64,000 nt of DNA from Neobacillus niacini (GCF_023715785.1 NZ_JAMBOX010000007.1:62001-126000); one strand, 5' to 3'; counted from the stretch's first letter, positions 27,097-35,806 are shown. The notes: generated from the letters alone by a model not told the origin. Numbers and translations: made by a program.

Positions 27097-27305
27097 GTAT
27101 AGCCTTCTCCTTTGCCTCATTAAAAGTGTCTGTATATTCTTCTCGAAAAAATTTTGATTACAACCTTAAAGAGGTTTTTACCGCATATTACCAATCGGTT
27201 CACATAGGTCTAAAGGCTCAATATAGCCACTTTATTTCCTCTTCTGAATGAATAGAATTTTTCAAGAAATAATAGCAAAGGAATTTACAAATTTGAGGTG
27301 GTTTA

Positions 27306-27956
27306 GTGGACATAAGACAATATGAATTAATCCCGGATCGTAGCGGATTTACATTGGTGGTTTACCTTGATCCACATTTGGAGGAGTTTGCTAATGAGCT
27401 AAGGCCCTCCTCTTCCAGTAAAGCAACTCTCCAGGTACAAATCCATGAATTAATTAAGGACAAATTCCCATATATACATATTACAGCCGCCAAGGTGATG
27501 GTTGGATCCTTTTTAATCACAACCATTTATTTCGGTGCAGACGCTTTAAAAGCAGGCGCGGAAACGACTGCTGCAGGCCAAGTGGAGATGACAGGACAAT
27601 ATGATGTATATAAAGTGCAGGCCGGTGATAGTTTATTCGTTATTGCAAAAAAGTTTAATGTAACAGTGAAGGATATTAAAACGGTAAACAAGTTAACGTC
27701 GGACACAATTTATGTAGGACAGGCATTAAATCTGCCCTATTATACATATACAGTCGTTGTCGGAGACACGCTGACCCAGATTGCCAGGAAGTTTAACACG
27801 ACCGTGGATAGCACTCGCTCCTACAATCAGCTTTCGAGTGACTTCCTTTCGATCGGGCAAAAAATGAAAATTCCAAGAATCGTGGAGCCAACAACAACTG
27901 TAACGCCGCCGGCAGTTATTAAGGCCTGGCTCACATTGATCCAGGCCTTTTATTAA
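27306..27956 (+). CDS. LysM protein sharing the N-terminal module of the NlpC/P60 protein
   Basis: 216 residues from GTG 27306 (GAGGTGG upstream). Residues 1-55 match the N-terminal module of the divergent endopeptidase ([10 protein letters not shown] versus I-A-P-D-R-D-E-F, and I-K-D-K-F-P-Y-I versus I-K-D-K-Y-P-Y-L), followed by a hydrophobic segment and two LysM repeats (G-D-S-L-F-V-I-A and G-D-T-L-T-Q-I-A). There is no catalytic domain. The last 12-15 residues are encoded by the downstream terminator hairpin, so the original C-terminus has probably been altered. Likely a cell-wall-bound partner or truncated relative of the endopeptidase. Confidence 0.85.
   Translation: MDIRQYELIPDRSGFTLVVYLDPHLEEFANELRPSSSSKATLQVQIHELIKDKFPYIHITAAKVMVGSFLITTIYFGADALKAGAETTAAGQVEMTGQYDVYKVQAGDSLFVIAKKFNVTVKDIKTVNKLTSDTIYVGQALNLPYYTYTVVVGDTLTQIARKFNTTVDSTRSYNQLSSDFLSIGQKMKIPRIVEPTTTVTPPAVIKAWLTLIQAFY
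27921..27949 (+). terminator. Terminator inside the 3' end of the LysM gene
   Basis: AAGGCCTGG and CCAGGCCTT stem with TTTT after it. The reading frame of the LysM protein passes through it and stops at 27954-27956. Confidence 0.75.
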
Positions 27957-28109
27957 TGAATTTCAATCCGTTTTAAAAAATCAGACAGCTTTTTTCCGGA
28001 CCAAAATAAAAAGAGCAAGCAGTTTATTCCCGACTGTTGGCCCTTTGCTAAATATGACTCTATTTAAGATAATGAATTGAGAAACTAAAACGTGATGAGT
28101 AAGGAAACT

Positions 28110-28298
28110 CTAAATAACTCGAATTCTACCAACTCTTCTATTACGATGACGGTCCTTATTATCCTGAGCTCTTTGAGAATCTGGAATTCTTGGAAACGAA
28201 ATGAGTCCAGCCTTATATAGAACATATCCGACAAAGGTAGTAAAAATCGTGCTGCCGATTAGAAACCAGATGAACTTTCTGCCAACAGAACGCATCAT
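28110..28298 (-). CDS. Small membrane protein, 62 aa
   Basis: One transmembrane helix at about residues 8-30 (F-I-W-F-L-I-G-S-T-I-F-T-T-F-V-G-Y-V-L-Y), followed by a hydrophilic, Arg/Asp/Asn-rich tail (D-K-D-R-H-R-N-R-R). GAGGTG precedes the start by about 6 nt. Unknown family. It probably sits in the cytoplasmic membrane with a basic cytosolic tail, by the positive-inside rule. Confidence 0.55.
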   Translation of the reverse strand: MMRSVGRKFIWFLIGSTIFTTFVGYVLYKAGLISFPRIPDSQRAQDNKDRHRNRRVGRIRVI

Positions 28299-28435
28299 AT
28301 TTTCACCTCTTTACCCTCTCATTGGTGATAATATGATGAAATCATTTGTTTTATGTCGGCATATTCAACTCTACTCTAGTTTCATAGATGAATAGTTTCT
28401 GCCTGCATTGAATGTGAGTTTTTCGAAATCCAAGT

Positions 28436-29671
28436 TTAACCTACCTCCTTGGAGCGTTGACTGGCCATCCTCCCCATCGCAACTTTTACCGCATAAAGGA
28501 CAGGAACCCCAAGAAGTGACAATCCAGCTAGCAGTCCAAATACAGAGACAGCATCCCCATAGCCGAAATGATCCAATAAAAGGCCGCCCAGTGACGGGCC
28601 GATGATACTTCCAATTTGCGTGAATCCCATCGCCCCAAAGTAAGTGCCTCGCAAATCTGATTTTGCGATGGAATCAATAAAGGCATCGGTCATGGCAAAC
28701 ATGAGAATTTCACCAATGGTAAAAAGAATGATGACTGCTCCCCAAGACGGAATCGACTCCGCAAGTGAAAAAGCAAACACCCCTAGCGCACAAAGCATAT
28801 TTCCTATCATAATGGAAACAATCGGCGAATACTTTTTCCCTATTTTTAGCAGCGGGTACTGCAAAGAGATCACCGTTATCGCATTCAGGATCAAGAAACC
28901 CGAAAACATGCCTGCCCCTTTATTCTGGCCAAATGCTCCAGAAAGGAACTGAGGCAACGTCGAGTTAAACTGTGCATAACCTGTTGTGGCAAGAATGATG
29001 CCAAGCAACGACATAAGGAGTACCTTATCTTTCCTCACTGCCATAACTGCTTCGGAAAATGTAGCTTTCTTTTGCGAAGGCATCTGCACAGTATTCTCCT
29101 TGTACCCGGTCTTGCTAAAAGTGAGCACAAGCGATAGCCCATAGATGATATATACACCAGCTGCAATAAAGAATAGGAAAGTCGTTTCCGATGAGCCGAA
29201 ATAAAAGCCAAGCATGGGTCCAAAAATAACTCCAATATTGATAGCGGTATAGCGCAGGTTAAAGATGGCCAGCCTGTTCTTTGGCTCAGTAAGGTCAGCA
29301 AGAAGAGCTCTCGATGCCGGTTCAAACACGGATTTACAAAACCCGTTCAGAGCATTGGCAAGAAAGAAGCCAGCAACAGAATCAGCCACCCCGAAGAGGG
29401 CAAAAACAGCTGCCCACAAAAAAACGGATAAAAACAGAATGATTTTCCTGCCAATCCAATCGGATAAATAACCGCCGGCAAAACTAGTACAAATCCCGAC
29501 AAGGGAACTTACTGCAATAATTATCCCTGTTTGAGACGGGGAAACGTGCTTGACTTGAGTTAAGTAGATCGCCAGGAAAGGAATGCTCATTGAAGTGGCC
29601 ATCCGTCCGAACATGGTGCCGACCAAAACATTAATGGTAAGCGGATGCAGATTTCGCAGATTCTTTATCAA
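28436..29671 (-). CDS. MFS transporter (drug-efflux-like)
   Basis: A 411-residue major facilitator with 12 predicted helices. The loop 2-3 signature reads G-G-Y-L-S-D-W-I-G-R-K, and the N-half motif near residue 110 (L-N-G-F-C-K-S-V-F-E-P-A-S-R-A-L-L-A-D) is of the DHA1 drug/H+ antiporter type. Substrate unknown; export of a small hydrophobic compound is the usual role. It stands alone. A fragment of a second copy of its last 45-50 codons lies at 63323-63463, so this gene or its relative has been partly duplicated. Confidence 0.88.
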   Translation of the reverse strand: MIKNLRNLHPLTINVLVGTMFGRMATSMSIPFLAIYLTQVKHVSPSQTGIIIAVSSLVGICTSFAGGYLSDWIGRKIILFLSVFLWAAVFALFGVADSVAGFFLANALNGFCKSVFEPASRALLADLTEPKNRLAIFNLRYTAINIGVIFGPMLGFYFGSSETTFLFFIAAGVYIIYGLSLVLTFSKTGYKENTVQMPSQKKATFSEAVMAVRKDKVLLMSLLGIILATTGYAQFNSTLPQFLSGAFGQNKGAGMFSGFLILNAITVISLQYPLLKIGKKYSPIVSIMIGNMLCALGVFAFSLAESIPSWGAVIILFTIGEILMFAMTDAFIDSIAKSDLRGTYFGAMGFTQIGSIIGPSLGGLLLDHFGYGDAVSVFGLLAGLSLLGVPVLYAVKVAMGRMASQRSKEVG

Positions 29672-29689
29672 AATACACTTCTCCTCTAT

Positions 29690-30067
29690 AAAAATTCAAA
29701 ACTACTGTTATTTCTTTGATAATTATCAGTCCACAGAAACATTCGTAAAAGGATAATATTCCTTTGCTCCAATTCCTCTCTAACATCTATTTTTCAATAA
29801 TTTCGGTAAAAAAATAGAATTATGCAAATCATATCATAAAAAAGACCGAACATGCAGTAACATGTCCGGCCCTGCATCTTAATTATATTATGTTACCACA
29901 TAATATTATTGTCGTTCACATAATATATTCGCCTTAACCTTACCAACTACAAGTTCGTCTAATCTTGGCATAAGCCGCCCGATTCATGTAGAACCACATG
30001 ACGTGAGAATTGATTTACTGGCCAGTTTTTACACGTTATCTTGCCTACTTTTTCAACATTTTTAGAT
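29690..30067. other. Intergenic stretch with a hairpin remnant
   Basis: No gene is supported. It holds the orphan hairpin at 29844-29871 and repeated ACATAATAT-like words around 29890-29930. The function of these words is unknown. Confidence 0.4.
29844..29871 (-). terminator. Orphan copy of the toxin-type terminator hairpin
   Basis: GACCGAACATG and CATGTCCGGCC pair as RNA on the minus strand through two G-U pairs, and a T-run follows on that strand. No toxin frame accompanies it. Same hairpin as at 4756 and 7257. Confidence 0.55.
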
Positions 30068-30089
30068 ATGTGTTGGATATCCAACACAT
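30068..30089. promoter_or_regulatory. Perfect 22-bp palindrome upstream of the monooxygenase gene
   Basis: ATGTGTTGGAT followed by its exact complement ATCCAACACAT, with no spacer. It is about 100 bp upstream of the YdhR-like gene start. It is a candidate operator for an unseen dimeric regulator. Confidence 0.45.
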
Positions 30090-30191
30090 CCAAGAAAGTA
30101 TTGGTGTTTTTAGATGATAGGATCCACTAAACTAGTATTTAGATTCCTCCAGGGTCATTTGGGGAATCATACTTTACAGGGAGAAAAAACA

Positions 30192-30497
30192 ATGTCTTAC
30201 GTATTACAAGTGGATTTTAAAATGAGTGGACCTTTCGGTGATGAGATGGCCGAGGCATTTTCGGACTTAGCAAGAAGTATTAATGAAGAAAAAGGATTCA
30301 TGTGGAAAATCTGGACAGAGAGTCCTGACACAAATGAGGCCGGTGGAATTTATATGTTTGAAACAAAAGAAATGGCCGAAAAATATTTAGACATGCACTC
30401 AAAACGATTGACTGGATTCGGAATAACAGAAGTAAACGCAAAAATCTTTGCTATCAATGCGAGACTTACTGAAATCACGAATGGTCCAGTAAAATAA
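30192..30497 (+). CDS. YdhR-like monooxygenase (dimeric alpha/beta barrel)
   Basis: 101 residues from ATG 30192 (GGGAG upstream). The sequence Y-V-L-Q-V-D-F-K-M-S-G-P-F-G, followed by G-F-M-W-K-I-W-T-E and the M-F-E-T-K-E-M-A-E-K-Y segment, fits the YdhR family of small ferredoxin-like-fold proteins. They are proposed to act as cofactor-free monooxygenases on aromatic substrates. Cytosolic, probably dimeric. It stands alone between two notable palindromes and a strong terminator. The reaction is unproven for the family. Confidence 0.8.
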   Translation: MSYVLQVDFKMSGPFGDEMAEAFSDLARSINEEKGFMWKIWTESPDTNEAGGIYMFETKEMAEKYLDMHSKRLTGFGITEVNAKIFAINARLTEITNGPVK

Positions 30498-30506
30498 ACT
30501 TTAAAG

Positions 30507-30530
30507 ATTTGATATCACATGATATCAAAT
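30507..30530. repeat. Inverted repeat directly after the monooxygenase stop
   Basis: ATTTGATATCA and TGATATCAAAT, separated by 2 bp, form a perfect inverted repeat. Its centre shares the GATATC word with the palindrome upstream of the gene. Confidence 0.45.
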
Positions 30531-30531
30531 G

Positions 30532-30561
30532 AAAAAGGGAGTAGAGTGCTACTCCCTTTTT
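30532..30561. terminator. Bidirectional terminator
   Basis: AAAAAGGGAGTAG and CTACTCCCTTTTT form a 13-bp stem between the convergent monooxygenase and ZIP genes. Confidence 0.8.
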
Positions 30562-30573
30562 CATACAGCCAAA

Positions 30574-31389
30574 TCATCCTAATGCCACATCGAGAATCAT
30601 CATTAATACAAAACCAACCATTAAACTCATAGAAGCCAGATCCTTATTGCCTTTTTCTTGTGAGCTGGGAATGACTTCTTCAGCAACAACAAAAATCATG
30701 GCTCCCGCGGCAAAACTTAATGCATAAGGCAATAATGGCTCAATAAATGATACAGCAAATGCACCAATAACAGCGGCAATCGGCTCAACCATCCCTGAAA
30801 ATTGTCCGTACATAAAGCTCCTCCTACGTGTCATTCCCTCCCCTCTTAAGGGCATGGCCACCGCTACTCCTTCAGGTAAGTTTTGAATGCCGATTCCTAA
30901 GGCAAGTGCCAAAGCACCCGCTAACGAAGCTTCTGTTCCCACATTGGCAACGGCGCCGAAAGAAATTCCGACCGCCAACCCCTCTGGGATATTATGGAGG
31001 GTGATGGCAAGGACTAGCAATGTACTTCTTTTTCTCGCTTTAGGATAAAATCCCTCCGCATGGCTAAGTGGAGAATTCGGATGAAGATGAGGCAGAATCT
31101 TATCAATTCCCCATAAAAAAACCCCACCCAATATAAATCCAAATGCTGCTGGAAACCAGGCTCCAACGGCATGGTCCGCTGACATTTCGATTGCCGGTCC
31201 CAATAAGGACCAATAACTGGCTGCAATCATGACACCTCCGGCAAATCCTAACATGCTGTCTAGTAATCGCTGGTTTATTGTTTTTGTTGCAAAAACAAGC
31301 GCAGCCCCGATCGCCGTCATTCCCCACGTAAATAAAGTAGCGATAAATGCTTGTCCTATAGGACTAAAATGTTGAAAAAAATGAACCAT
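30574..31389 (-). CDS. ZIP family divalent metal transporter
   Basis: About 271 residues from ATG 31389, where the family's usual start (S-P-I-G-Q-A-F-I-A-T-L-F-T-W) begins; a start 69 nt upstream is possible but unusual. Eight hydrophobic helices are seen. The metal site in helices 4 and 5 is clear: L-H-N-I-P-E-G and I-Q-N-L-P-E-G. It transports zinc or other divalent cations into the cytosol, as ZupT-like proteins do. A His-rich loop (H-L-H-P-N-S-P-L-S-H) lies between helices 3 and 4. It is monocistronic, and no Zur-box was identified. Confidence 0.9.
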   Translation of the reverse strand: MVHFFQHFSPIGQAFIATLFTWGMTAIGAALVFATKTINQRLLDSMLGFAGGVMIAASYWSLLGPAIEMSADHAVGAWFPAAFGFILGGVFLWGIDKILPHLHPNSPLSHAEGFYPKARKRSTLLVLAITLHNIPEGLAVGISFGAVANVGTEASLAGALALALGIGIQNLPEGVAVAMPLRGEGMTRRRSFMYGQFSGMVEPIAAVIGAFAVSFIEPLLPYALSFAAGAMIFVVAEEVIPSSQEKGNKDLASMSLMVGFVLMMILDVALG

Positions 31390-31459
31390 GAAAACGAATG
31401 TCCTCCAACTCCTTTGTTTTAACCCGTATTTTAACCAATACTTGTTCCATTTAGCCATT

Positions 31460-32057
31460 TTTCCAAACTAAAAAGATCCTTCCCTTTACATCGACCATTC
31501 AACTATATCCTTGTTCATCATCTCTTTGTAATGATTGTAGTGAAATAGTAATTCAAAGAGGACAAGCATTGACGCATAAGTATGGAAAAAGTAAAACCTT
31601 TTTTTAAAAGGAGGATTTTTCGATGGGTATCTAGTGAAAATTAGTTGTAAGGTAAAGGGGCACGTTTATGAAGAAACAAATGAGAGACCAGATGGCTTTG
31701 GATACATTGCTACCTGGTTGCAGCGCGACTTACTTCGGGCTGTGCTCTCTGTCTATATATTGGCATGTCGCTTGTGAATACGGGAATGGATCCGTATGAA
31801 ATATTGGGAAATGCTGCCCCATTTGCGAAGGCTACTATATTATGTGGTGGGAAAAAAGAGAGTTGGCGTCTGCCAACTCTCTTCCTAATCTCTTTTCACC
31901 CCAACCGCCATCCAAATCATAAAGCGGATCTAGGTAATCGAAGGCAGGCTGATATCAGATAAACTAAAAAACCAATACCGATTAAGGAGACAAATGGCAC
32001 AAATGGTGTAACCTTTTAACCTTGAAGCCATATGGCTTGCTGTGCCCAGCATTGCCC
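31460..32057. other. Intergenic stretch with probable permease debris
   Basis: About 600 bases without an intact gene. Near 31760-31850 the plus strand reads I-G-M-S-L-V-N-T-G-M-D-P-Y-E-I-L-G-N-A-A-P-F-A-K-A, which resembles a piece of a YfnA-like amino acid permease. It is broken by frameshifts on both sides. A well-placed GGAGG with an ATG at 31623 leads to a stop after three codons. Confidence 0.35.
31857..31882 (+). terminator. Hairpin after the permease debris
   Basis: AGAGAGTTGGC and GCCAACTCTCT form an 11-bp stem with a T-rich but interrupted tail. Confidence 0.45.
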
Positions 32058-33368
32058 TTAGGATTTCATGGTATTAGGCAAGAAAAGTGCAATTTCAGGG
32101 AAAATATAGATCAATATAATAAGAATTACAATAGGTATTATGAAAATTAATGCTCCCTTAAAAATATCCACTAATTCCAAATCATCGGAAACACCTTTTA
32201 GGACAAAGCAATTCATTCCGACAGGAGGAGAAATTAAGGCCATTTCTACGACGAGAACAATGACGACTCCAAACCAAACTAAATCAAATCCTGCCATTTC
32301 GAGTACTGGCATAAGAATAGGTATGGTAACTACCATCATCGCTAAAGAATCCATAAGTGCACCTAATATGATATACATGATAACGATTAATATAAATATC
32401 ATTGTTGGGCTAAGATCCTTCTCAAATAGAAAATCTGCAAGTAAAAAAGGCAGCCGAGTAATAACCAAAACATAATTTAATATGAAAGCGCCCAATAAAA
32501 TGGCAAACATAAAACCTGTTGTTTTAATTGTGCTTATAATTGCTTCAGAAAATTTACCAAGTGTTAGTTTCCTTCTCATCAAACCAATAATAAATGCACC
32601 GAAAGCACCAACACCTGCTGCTTCAGTAGCTGTGAATAATCCGAGATACAGGCCGCCCAATACAATGAAAAACATGATAATAATACTTAAATTGGACCTT
32701 AGAGAAATAAATCGTTCTGTCCAGCTTACACTCGCATCTACTTTGTTTGAAACCAAATTTGGCTTTACAATTACAGTAATGATAATCGTAAGCATAAACA
32801 TAGTGGTCAATAATATTCCAGGAATGATGCCGGCTGTTAAAAGTGCACCAATGGACTGTTCCGTAATCATTCCATAAATGATAAAGGTGGTACTTGGGGG
32901 AATTAAAATGCCTAATGCACCACCAGCCACGATGGAACCGCCAGTTAAACTTTTACTGTACCCTGCTTTTAACATTTCCTTTGAGGCAATGACCCCCATT
33001 GTCCCTGTATTGGCTACACTCGAACCAGAGGCAGCTGCAAACATCGCCGATGATCCAATCGTCGCAAGCCCTAATCCTCCCTTAAATTTTCCAAACCATT
33101 TGCGAAATGTATCAAACAATTCCTCACTTATACCTGCTGTATATAAAAAATTACCCATCAAAACAAATAAAGGTATGGTTGAAAGCGTGTAGCTATAACT
33201 CTGGTACCATACTATACTATCAATAGATGTCATCAGGGTATTAAATCCCTTTAGGTAGATGATGGCTAAAGCTGCAGGAATTGCCATCGAAATAGCAATG
33301 GGGATTCGAAGGAACATTAGTATAAAAACTGAAATAATTACGATAACGCCAACCATCTCAACTGACAT
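32058..33368 (-). CDS. dctM: TRAP transporter large permease subunit (DctM)
   Basis: A 436-residue DctM protein with 12 or more hydrophobic helices. The family segment G-S-S-A-M-F-A-A-A-S-G-S-S-V-A-N-T-G-T-M-G lies near residues 105-125, followed by G-G-S-I-V-A-G-G-A-L-G-I-L-I-P-P-S. Together with DctQ it drives sodium-dependent uptake of an organic acid captured by DctP. It is last of the DctP-DctQ-DctM run and lies 11 nt after DctQ. TRAP systems are uncommon in Bacillaceae, and their presence beside ring-cleavage genes points to an aromatic or keto-acid substrate, as inference. Confidence 0.93.
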   Translation of the reverse strand: MSVEMVGVIVIISVFILMFLRIPIAISMAIPAALAIIYLKGFNTLMTSIDSIVWYQSYSYTLSTIPLFVLMGNFLYTAGISEELFDTFRKWFGKFKGGLGLATIGSSAMFAAASGSSVANTGTMGVIASKEMLKAGYSKSLTGGSIVAGGALGILIPPSTTFIIYGMITEQSIGALLTAGIIPGILLTTMFMLTIIITVIVKPNLVSNKVDASVSWTERFISLRSNLSIIIMFFIVLGGLYLGLFTATEAAGVGAFGAFIIGLMRRKLTLGKFSEAIISTIKTTGFMFAILLGAFILNYVLVITRLPFLLADFLFEKDLSPTMIFILIVIMYIILGALMDSLAMMVVTIPILMPVLEMAGFDLVWFGVVIVLVVEMALISPPVGMNCFVLKGVSDDLELVDIFKGALIFIIPIVILIILIYIFPEIALFLPNTMKS

Positions 33369-33379
33369 TTTCTCACTCC

Positions 33380-33847
33380 CTATGAAAAGCTTCGAACTGA
33401 TTTAATGAACCTTAAGAGGGACTCTAATCCCCAACCACAAAAACCAATGATGATAAAAATCTTAAAAGGATAAAAGGGAATTTTTAATAAATCAGAAGCC
33501 TGCAAAAAATTTATTCTGGTAATAAAAATCCAACAAATTAGGAAACAAAACGAGGTCATTAGTAACTGCGAAAAACAACTTATTGCAACTTGGATACGCG
33601 GGGGAAGTTTATCTACAATTAGCCCGATGGAAATATGCGAATCAGATTGTTCCGTTAGTGCAAGTGAACCCATAATGAGTAATACCATCGTAAACTGTAC
33701 CAACTCAATATCCCCAATCACAGGATGTCCTGTGGTTCTTGAGATGGAAAAATAAGTAACTGCTATCATCATAATAATAAGGGTAATATAAGATACCCAT
33801 TTATTGATGTTAGTGATGAGGTGTATAACTTTTATTAAAAGCTGCAT
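33380..33847 (-). CDS. dctQ: TRAP transporter small permease subunit (DctQ)
   Basis: 155 residues with four transmembrane helices (about 15-37, 48-68, 88-108, 128-147). The E-L-V-Q-F-T-M-V-L-L-I-M-G-S-L-A pattern in helix 2 and S-H-I-S-I-G-L-I-V-D after it are typical of DctQ. It forms a complex with DctM. It is encoded between DctP and DctM and separated from DctP by a strong hairpin (33889-33927), which fits lower expression of the membrane subunits than of the binding protein. Confidence 0.9.
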   Translation of the reverse strand: MQLLIKVIHLITNINKWVSYITLIIMMIAVTYFSISRTTGHPVIGDIELVQFTMVLLIMGSLALTEQSDSHISIGLIVDKLPPRIQVAISCFSQLLMTSFCFLICWIFITRINFLQASDLLKIPFYPFKIFIIIGFCGWGLESLLRFIKSVRSFS

Positions 33848-33888
33848 GCCTCTACCTTCTTTCTTTAAAAAAGTTCAGAACGGAAGAA

Positions 33889-33927
33889 GGATCTTTTGAA
33901 TAGATGGCTGACTTATTCAAAAGATCC
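33889..33927 (-). promoter_or_regulatory. Intercistronic hairpin between dctP and dctQ
   Basis: GGATCTTTTGAATA and its exact complement form a 14-bp stem with an 11-nt loop. There is no long T-run. Likely a processing or stabilising element favouring dctP mRNA. Confidence 0.6.
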
Positions 33928-33973
33928 TATTCCAAATGTTTTAGTTAAAAATAGCACCTACTCTATTTACAGC

Positions 33974-35056
33974 TCAAAAAGGTAGCTCAACGCCTTCTTT
34001 TTCAATTAATTTCTCAAATTCCTTTAATATCTCGTTACCCGAATAACCCTTTCTGTTTGCTTCCTCCGCCCAGTGATTCCATATTTTCTCGCTAGGTTTT
34101 TTAAATGCCTTTAATTCCTCACCGCTTAATGTAGTCACCTGGCCACCCTTGCTTTTTACTTTTTCACCATACTCTTTAATGGCTGAATCCGCTTGGCTTT
34201 TGTACATTTCGCCAGTCATCTCCCCTAACTTAGGGCCTAATTCTTCGACAAATTGTTTTTTAAGGTCGGCAGGCAGCTGGTTAAGAGATTCTGTGTTTAT
34301 TAAAAACACGAGCGTCGTTGCACCTAAGTCAATTTTTGTTAAATAGGGGGCAACCTCATATAATTTAAGGCCAACTGCACCAACTGATGTGTAGGTTGTT
34401 TGGTTAACTGTTTTCTTTTCTAAAGACTCATAAATTTGTTCAAGACCCAGGGATACAGGCACTGCCCCCCAGCCTTTTACAGTTTCGATTCTCTCTGCCC
34501 CTTGAGCAATAATTTTCTGTTCCTTAACGTCCTTTATAGATTTTACTGGCTCCTTACTATACAACTGATAAGAGTCCGTAGAAGATATCGTCAAAAGCGT
34601 TGCTTCTTTAAAGGCATCTTTCATATATTTGTCAGATAGTTTTCCCAAAACCTTTGCCTTAACGATGGGATCTGTAATCCCAAATGGCAAATCACCTATT
34701 GTTAATGGGTAAAGATTACTGTCAAGATGAAGGCCCGGGCTTACATAACCAATATCATATACAGCTCCCTTTATATCGTCATAAGCGGTAGCCAGGGTTC
34801 CAAGAGCGCCACTATTATAAATTTCTATCTTTACTTTGCCATTTGTTTCTTTTTCTACAAGATCAGCCCATGGCTTTACAACATCTGTATGAAATTTATG
34901 GGTAGCTGGGATTTGTATATTAAAGCTTAGTTTGTATACATCTTTCTCTCCGGAATTATCCTTTGAACTTGTTTCATTTGCTGACTTTCCACACCCTAGT
35001 AAACCAATTGAAATAGTGAGTATTAGGGTAATCAAAATACTAAGTTTTTTTGCCAT
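33974..35056 (-). CDS. dctP: TRAP transporter solute-binding lipoprotein (DctP)
   Basis: 360 residues from ATG 35056, just after GGGGAGG; an upstream in-frame start 60 nt away is rejected. The signal ends in the lipobox L-L-G-C, so the protein is a membrane-anchored lipoprotein, as expected in a Gram-positive cell. The TRAP binding fold is supported by F-H-T-D-V-V-K-P-W-A near residue 55, the G-A-V-Y-D-I-G-Y-V segment, and the W-G-A-V-P-V-S-L middle. It delivers the substrate to DctQM. The family's Arg that binds the substrate carboxylate could not be placed with confidence. Confidence 0.93.
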   Translation of the reverse strand: MAKKLSILITLILTISIGLLGCGKSANETSSKDNSGEKDVYKLSFNIQIPATHKFHTDVVKPWADLVEKETNGKVKIEIYNSGALGTLATAYDDIKGAVYDIGYVSPGLHLDSNLYPLTIGDLPFGITDPIVKAKVLGKLSDKYMKDAFKEATLLTISSTDSYQLYSKEPVKSIKDVKEQKIIAQGAERIETVKGWGAVPVSLGLEQIYESLEKKTVNQTTYTSVGAVGLKLYEVAPYLTKIDLGATTLVFLINTESLNQLPADLKKQFVEELGPKLGEMTGEMYKSQADSAIKEYGEKVKSKGGQVTTLSGEELKAFKKPSEKIWNHWAEEANRKGYSGNEILKEFEKLIEKEGVELPF

Positions 35057-35149
35057 TGTAGGCTTCCTCCCCATAAAAATAAGGATTTTATTTTCACTCG
35101 TAAAATTGTAAAGCAAAGTGTATAATTTCTTCCAAGTCTTGAAACAAAT

Positions 35150-35806
35150 TTATTCATCAAACGCATTTAAAGCATTTACACCATGTGCCAAGGCAGAACC
35201 AGCTTTTAATGCAGTTGCTACCAATATAGCCTCCGCCACTTCTTCCTTACTGGCTTTCGATCTTTTTGCTCCTTTAGTATGGATATCGATACAATATGGA
35301 CAGCCTGTTGTATGGGCAACGCTAACTGCAATGAGTTCCTTATCCTTTACACTGAGCAATCCGGATTTCAATGCTTTTTTATCAAAATCTACAAATGAAG
35401 CAAATACGTCCCCATTAAGATCTGAGAACTCTTTCAACCTACTAAAATAGGATTTCTTATACAACTCCTCTTCATCTATGTTGTCGTAGCTATTTAGGGC
35501 ATTTACTCCATGTGCGAGCGCCGATCCTGCTTTTAGTGCAGTTGCAACCATAATCGCTTCAGCCATTTCCTCTTTGCTTGCTCCCAGAGATTTCGCTTTT
35601 TTCACGTGTACATCAATGCAATAGGGACATCCCGTTGTATGAGCAACAGCTATTGCGATTAACTCTTTTAATTTTGAATTTATCACCCCGCCCTTTAATG
35701 CCAGGTAATCAAATCTGACAAATGCCTTAAACGTATCAGGAACTAAATCGCTAAATTCCCCTAGGCGTGAAAAATATGATTTTTTGTATAAACAGTCATG
35801 ACTCAT
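35150..35806 (-). CDS. Tandem carboxymuconolactone decarboxylase/AhpD-like protein
   Basis: 218 residues made of two near-identical CMD modules: residues about 6-106 and 115-218. Each begins Y-K-K-S-Y-F-S-R-L and has G-C-P-Y-C-I-D with a following His (Cys60, Cys63, His67; Cys169, Cys172, His176). This C-x-x-C-x-x-x-H pattern is that of AhpD-like peroxidase/disulfide-active proteins rather than of true decarboxylases. Many members in aromatic operons have unproven roles. Internal duplication is visible in sequence, and usual family members carry one module. It lies between the crotonase and TRAP genes in the LysR-linked operon. Confidence 0.85.
   Translation of the reverse strand: MSHDCLYKKSYFSRLGEFSDLVPDTFKAFVRFDYLALKGGVINSKLKELIAIAVAHTTGCPYCIDVHVKKAKSLGASKEEMAEAIMVATALKAGSALAHGVNALNSYDNIDEEELYKKSYFSRLKEFSDLNGDVFASFVDFDKKALKSGLLSVKDKELIAVSVAHTTGCPYCIDIHTKGAKRSKASKEEVAEAILVATALKAGSALAHGVNALNAFDE

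Noticed and set aside
30068..30089. 22-bp palindrome considered as a transposon end or attachment site
   Set aside because: No transposase, integrase or target duplication is near, and no second copy was noticed. An operator is the simpler reading.
32140..33192. Three consecutive plus-strand frames over the DctM gene
   Set aside because: They are antisense frames of a hydrophobic gene and have low-complexity translations. DctM on the minus strand is fully supported.
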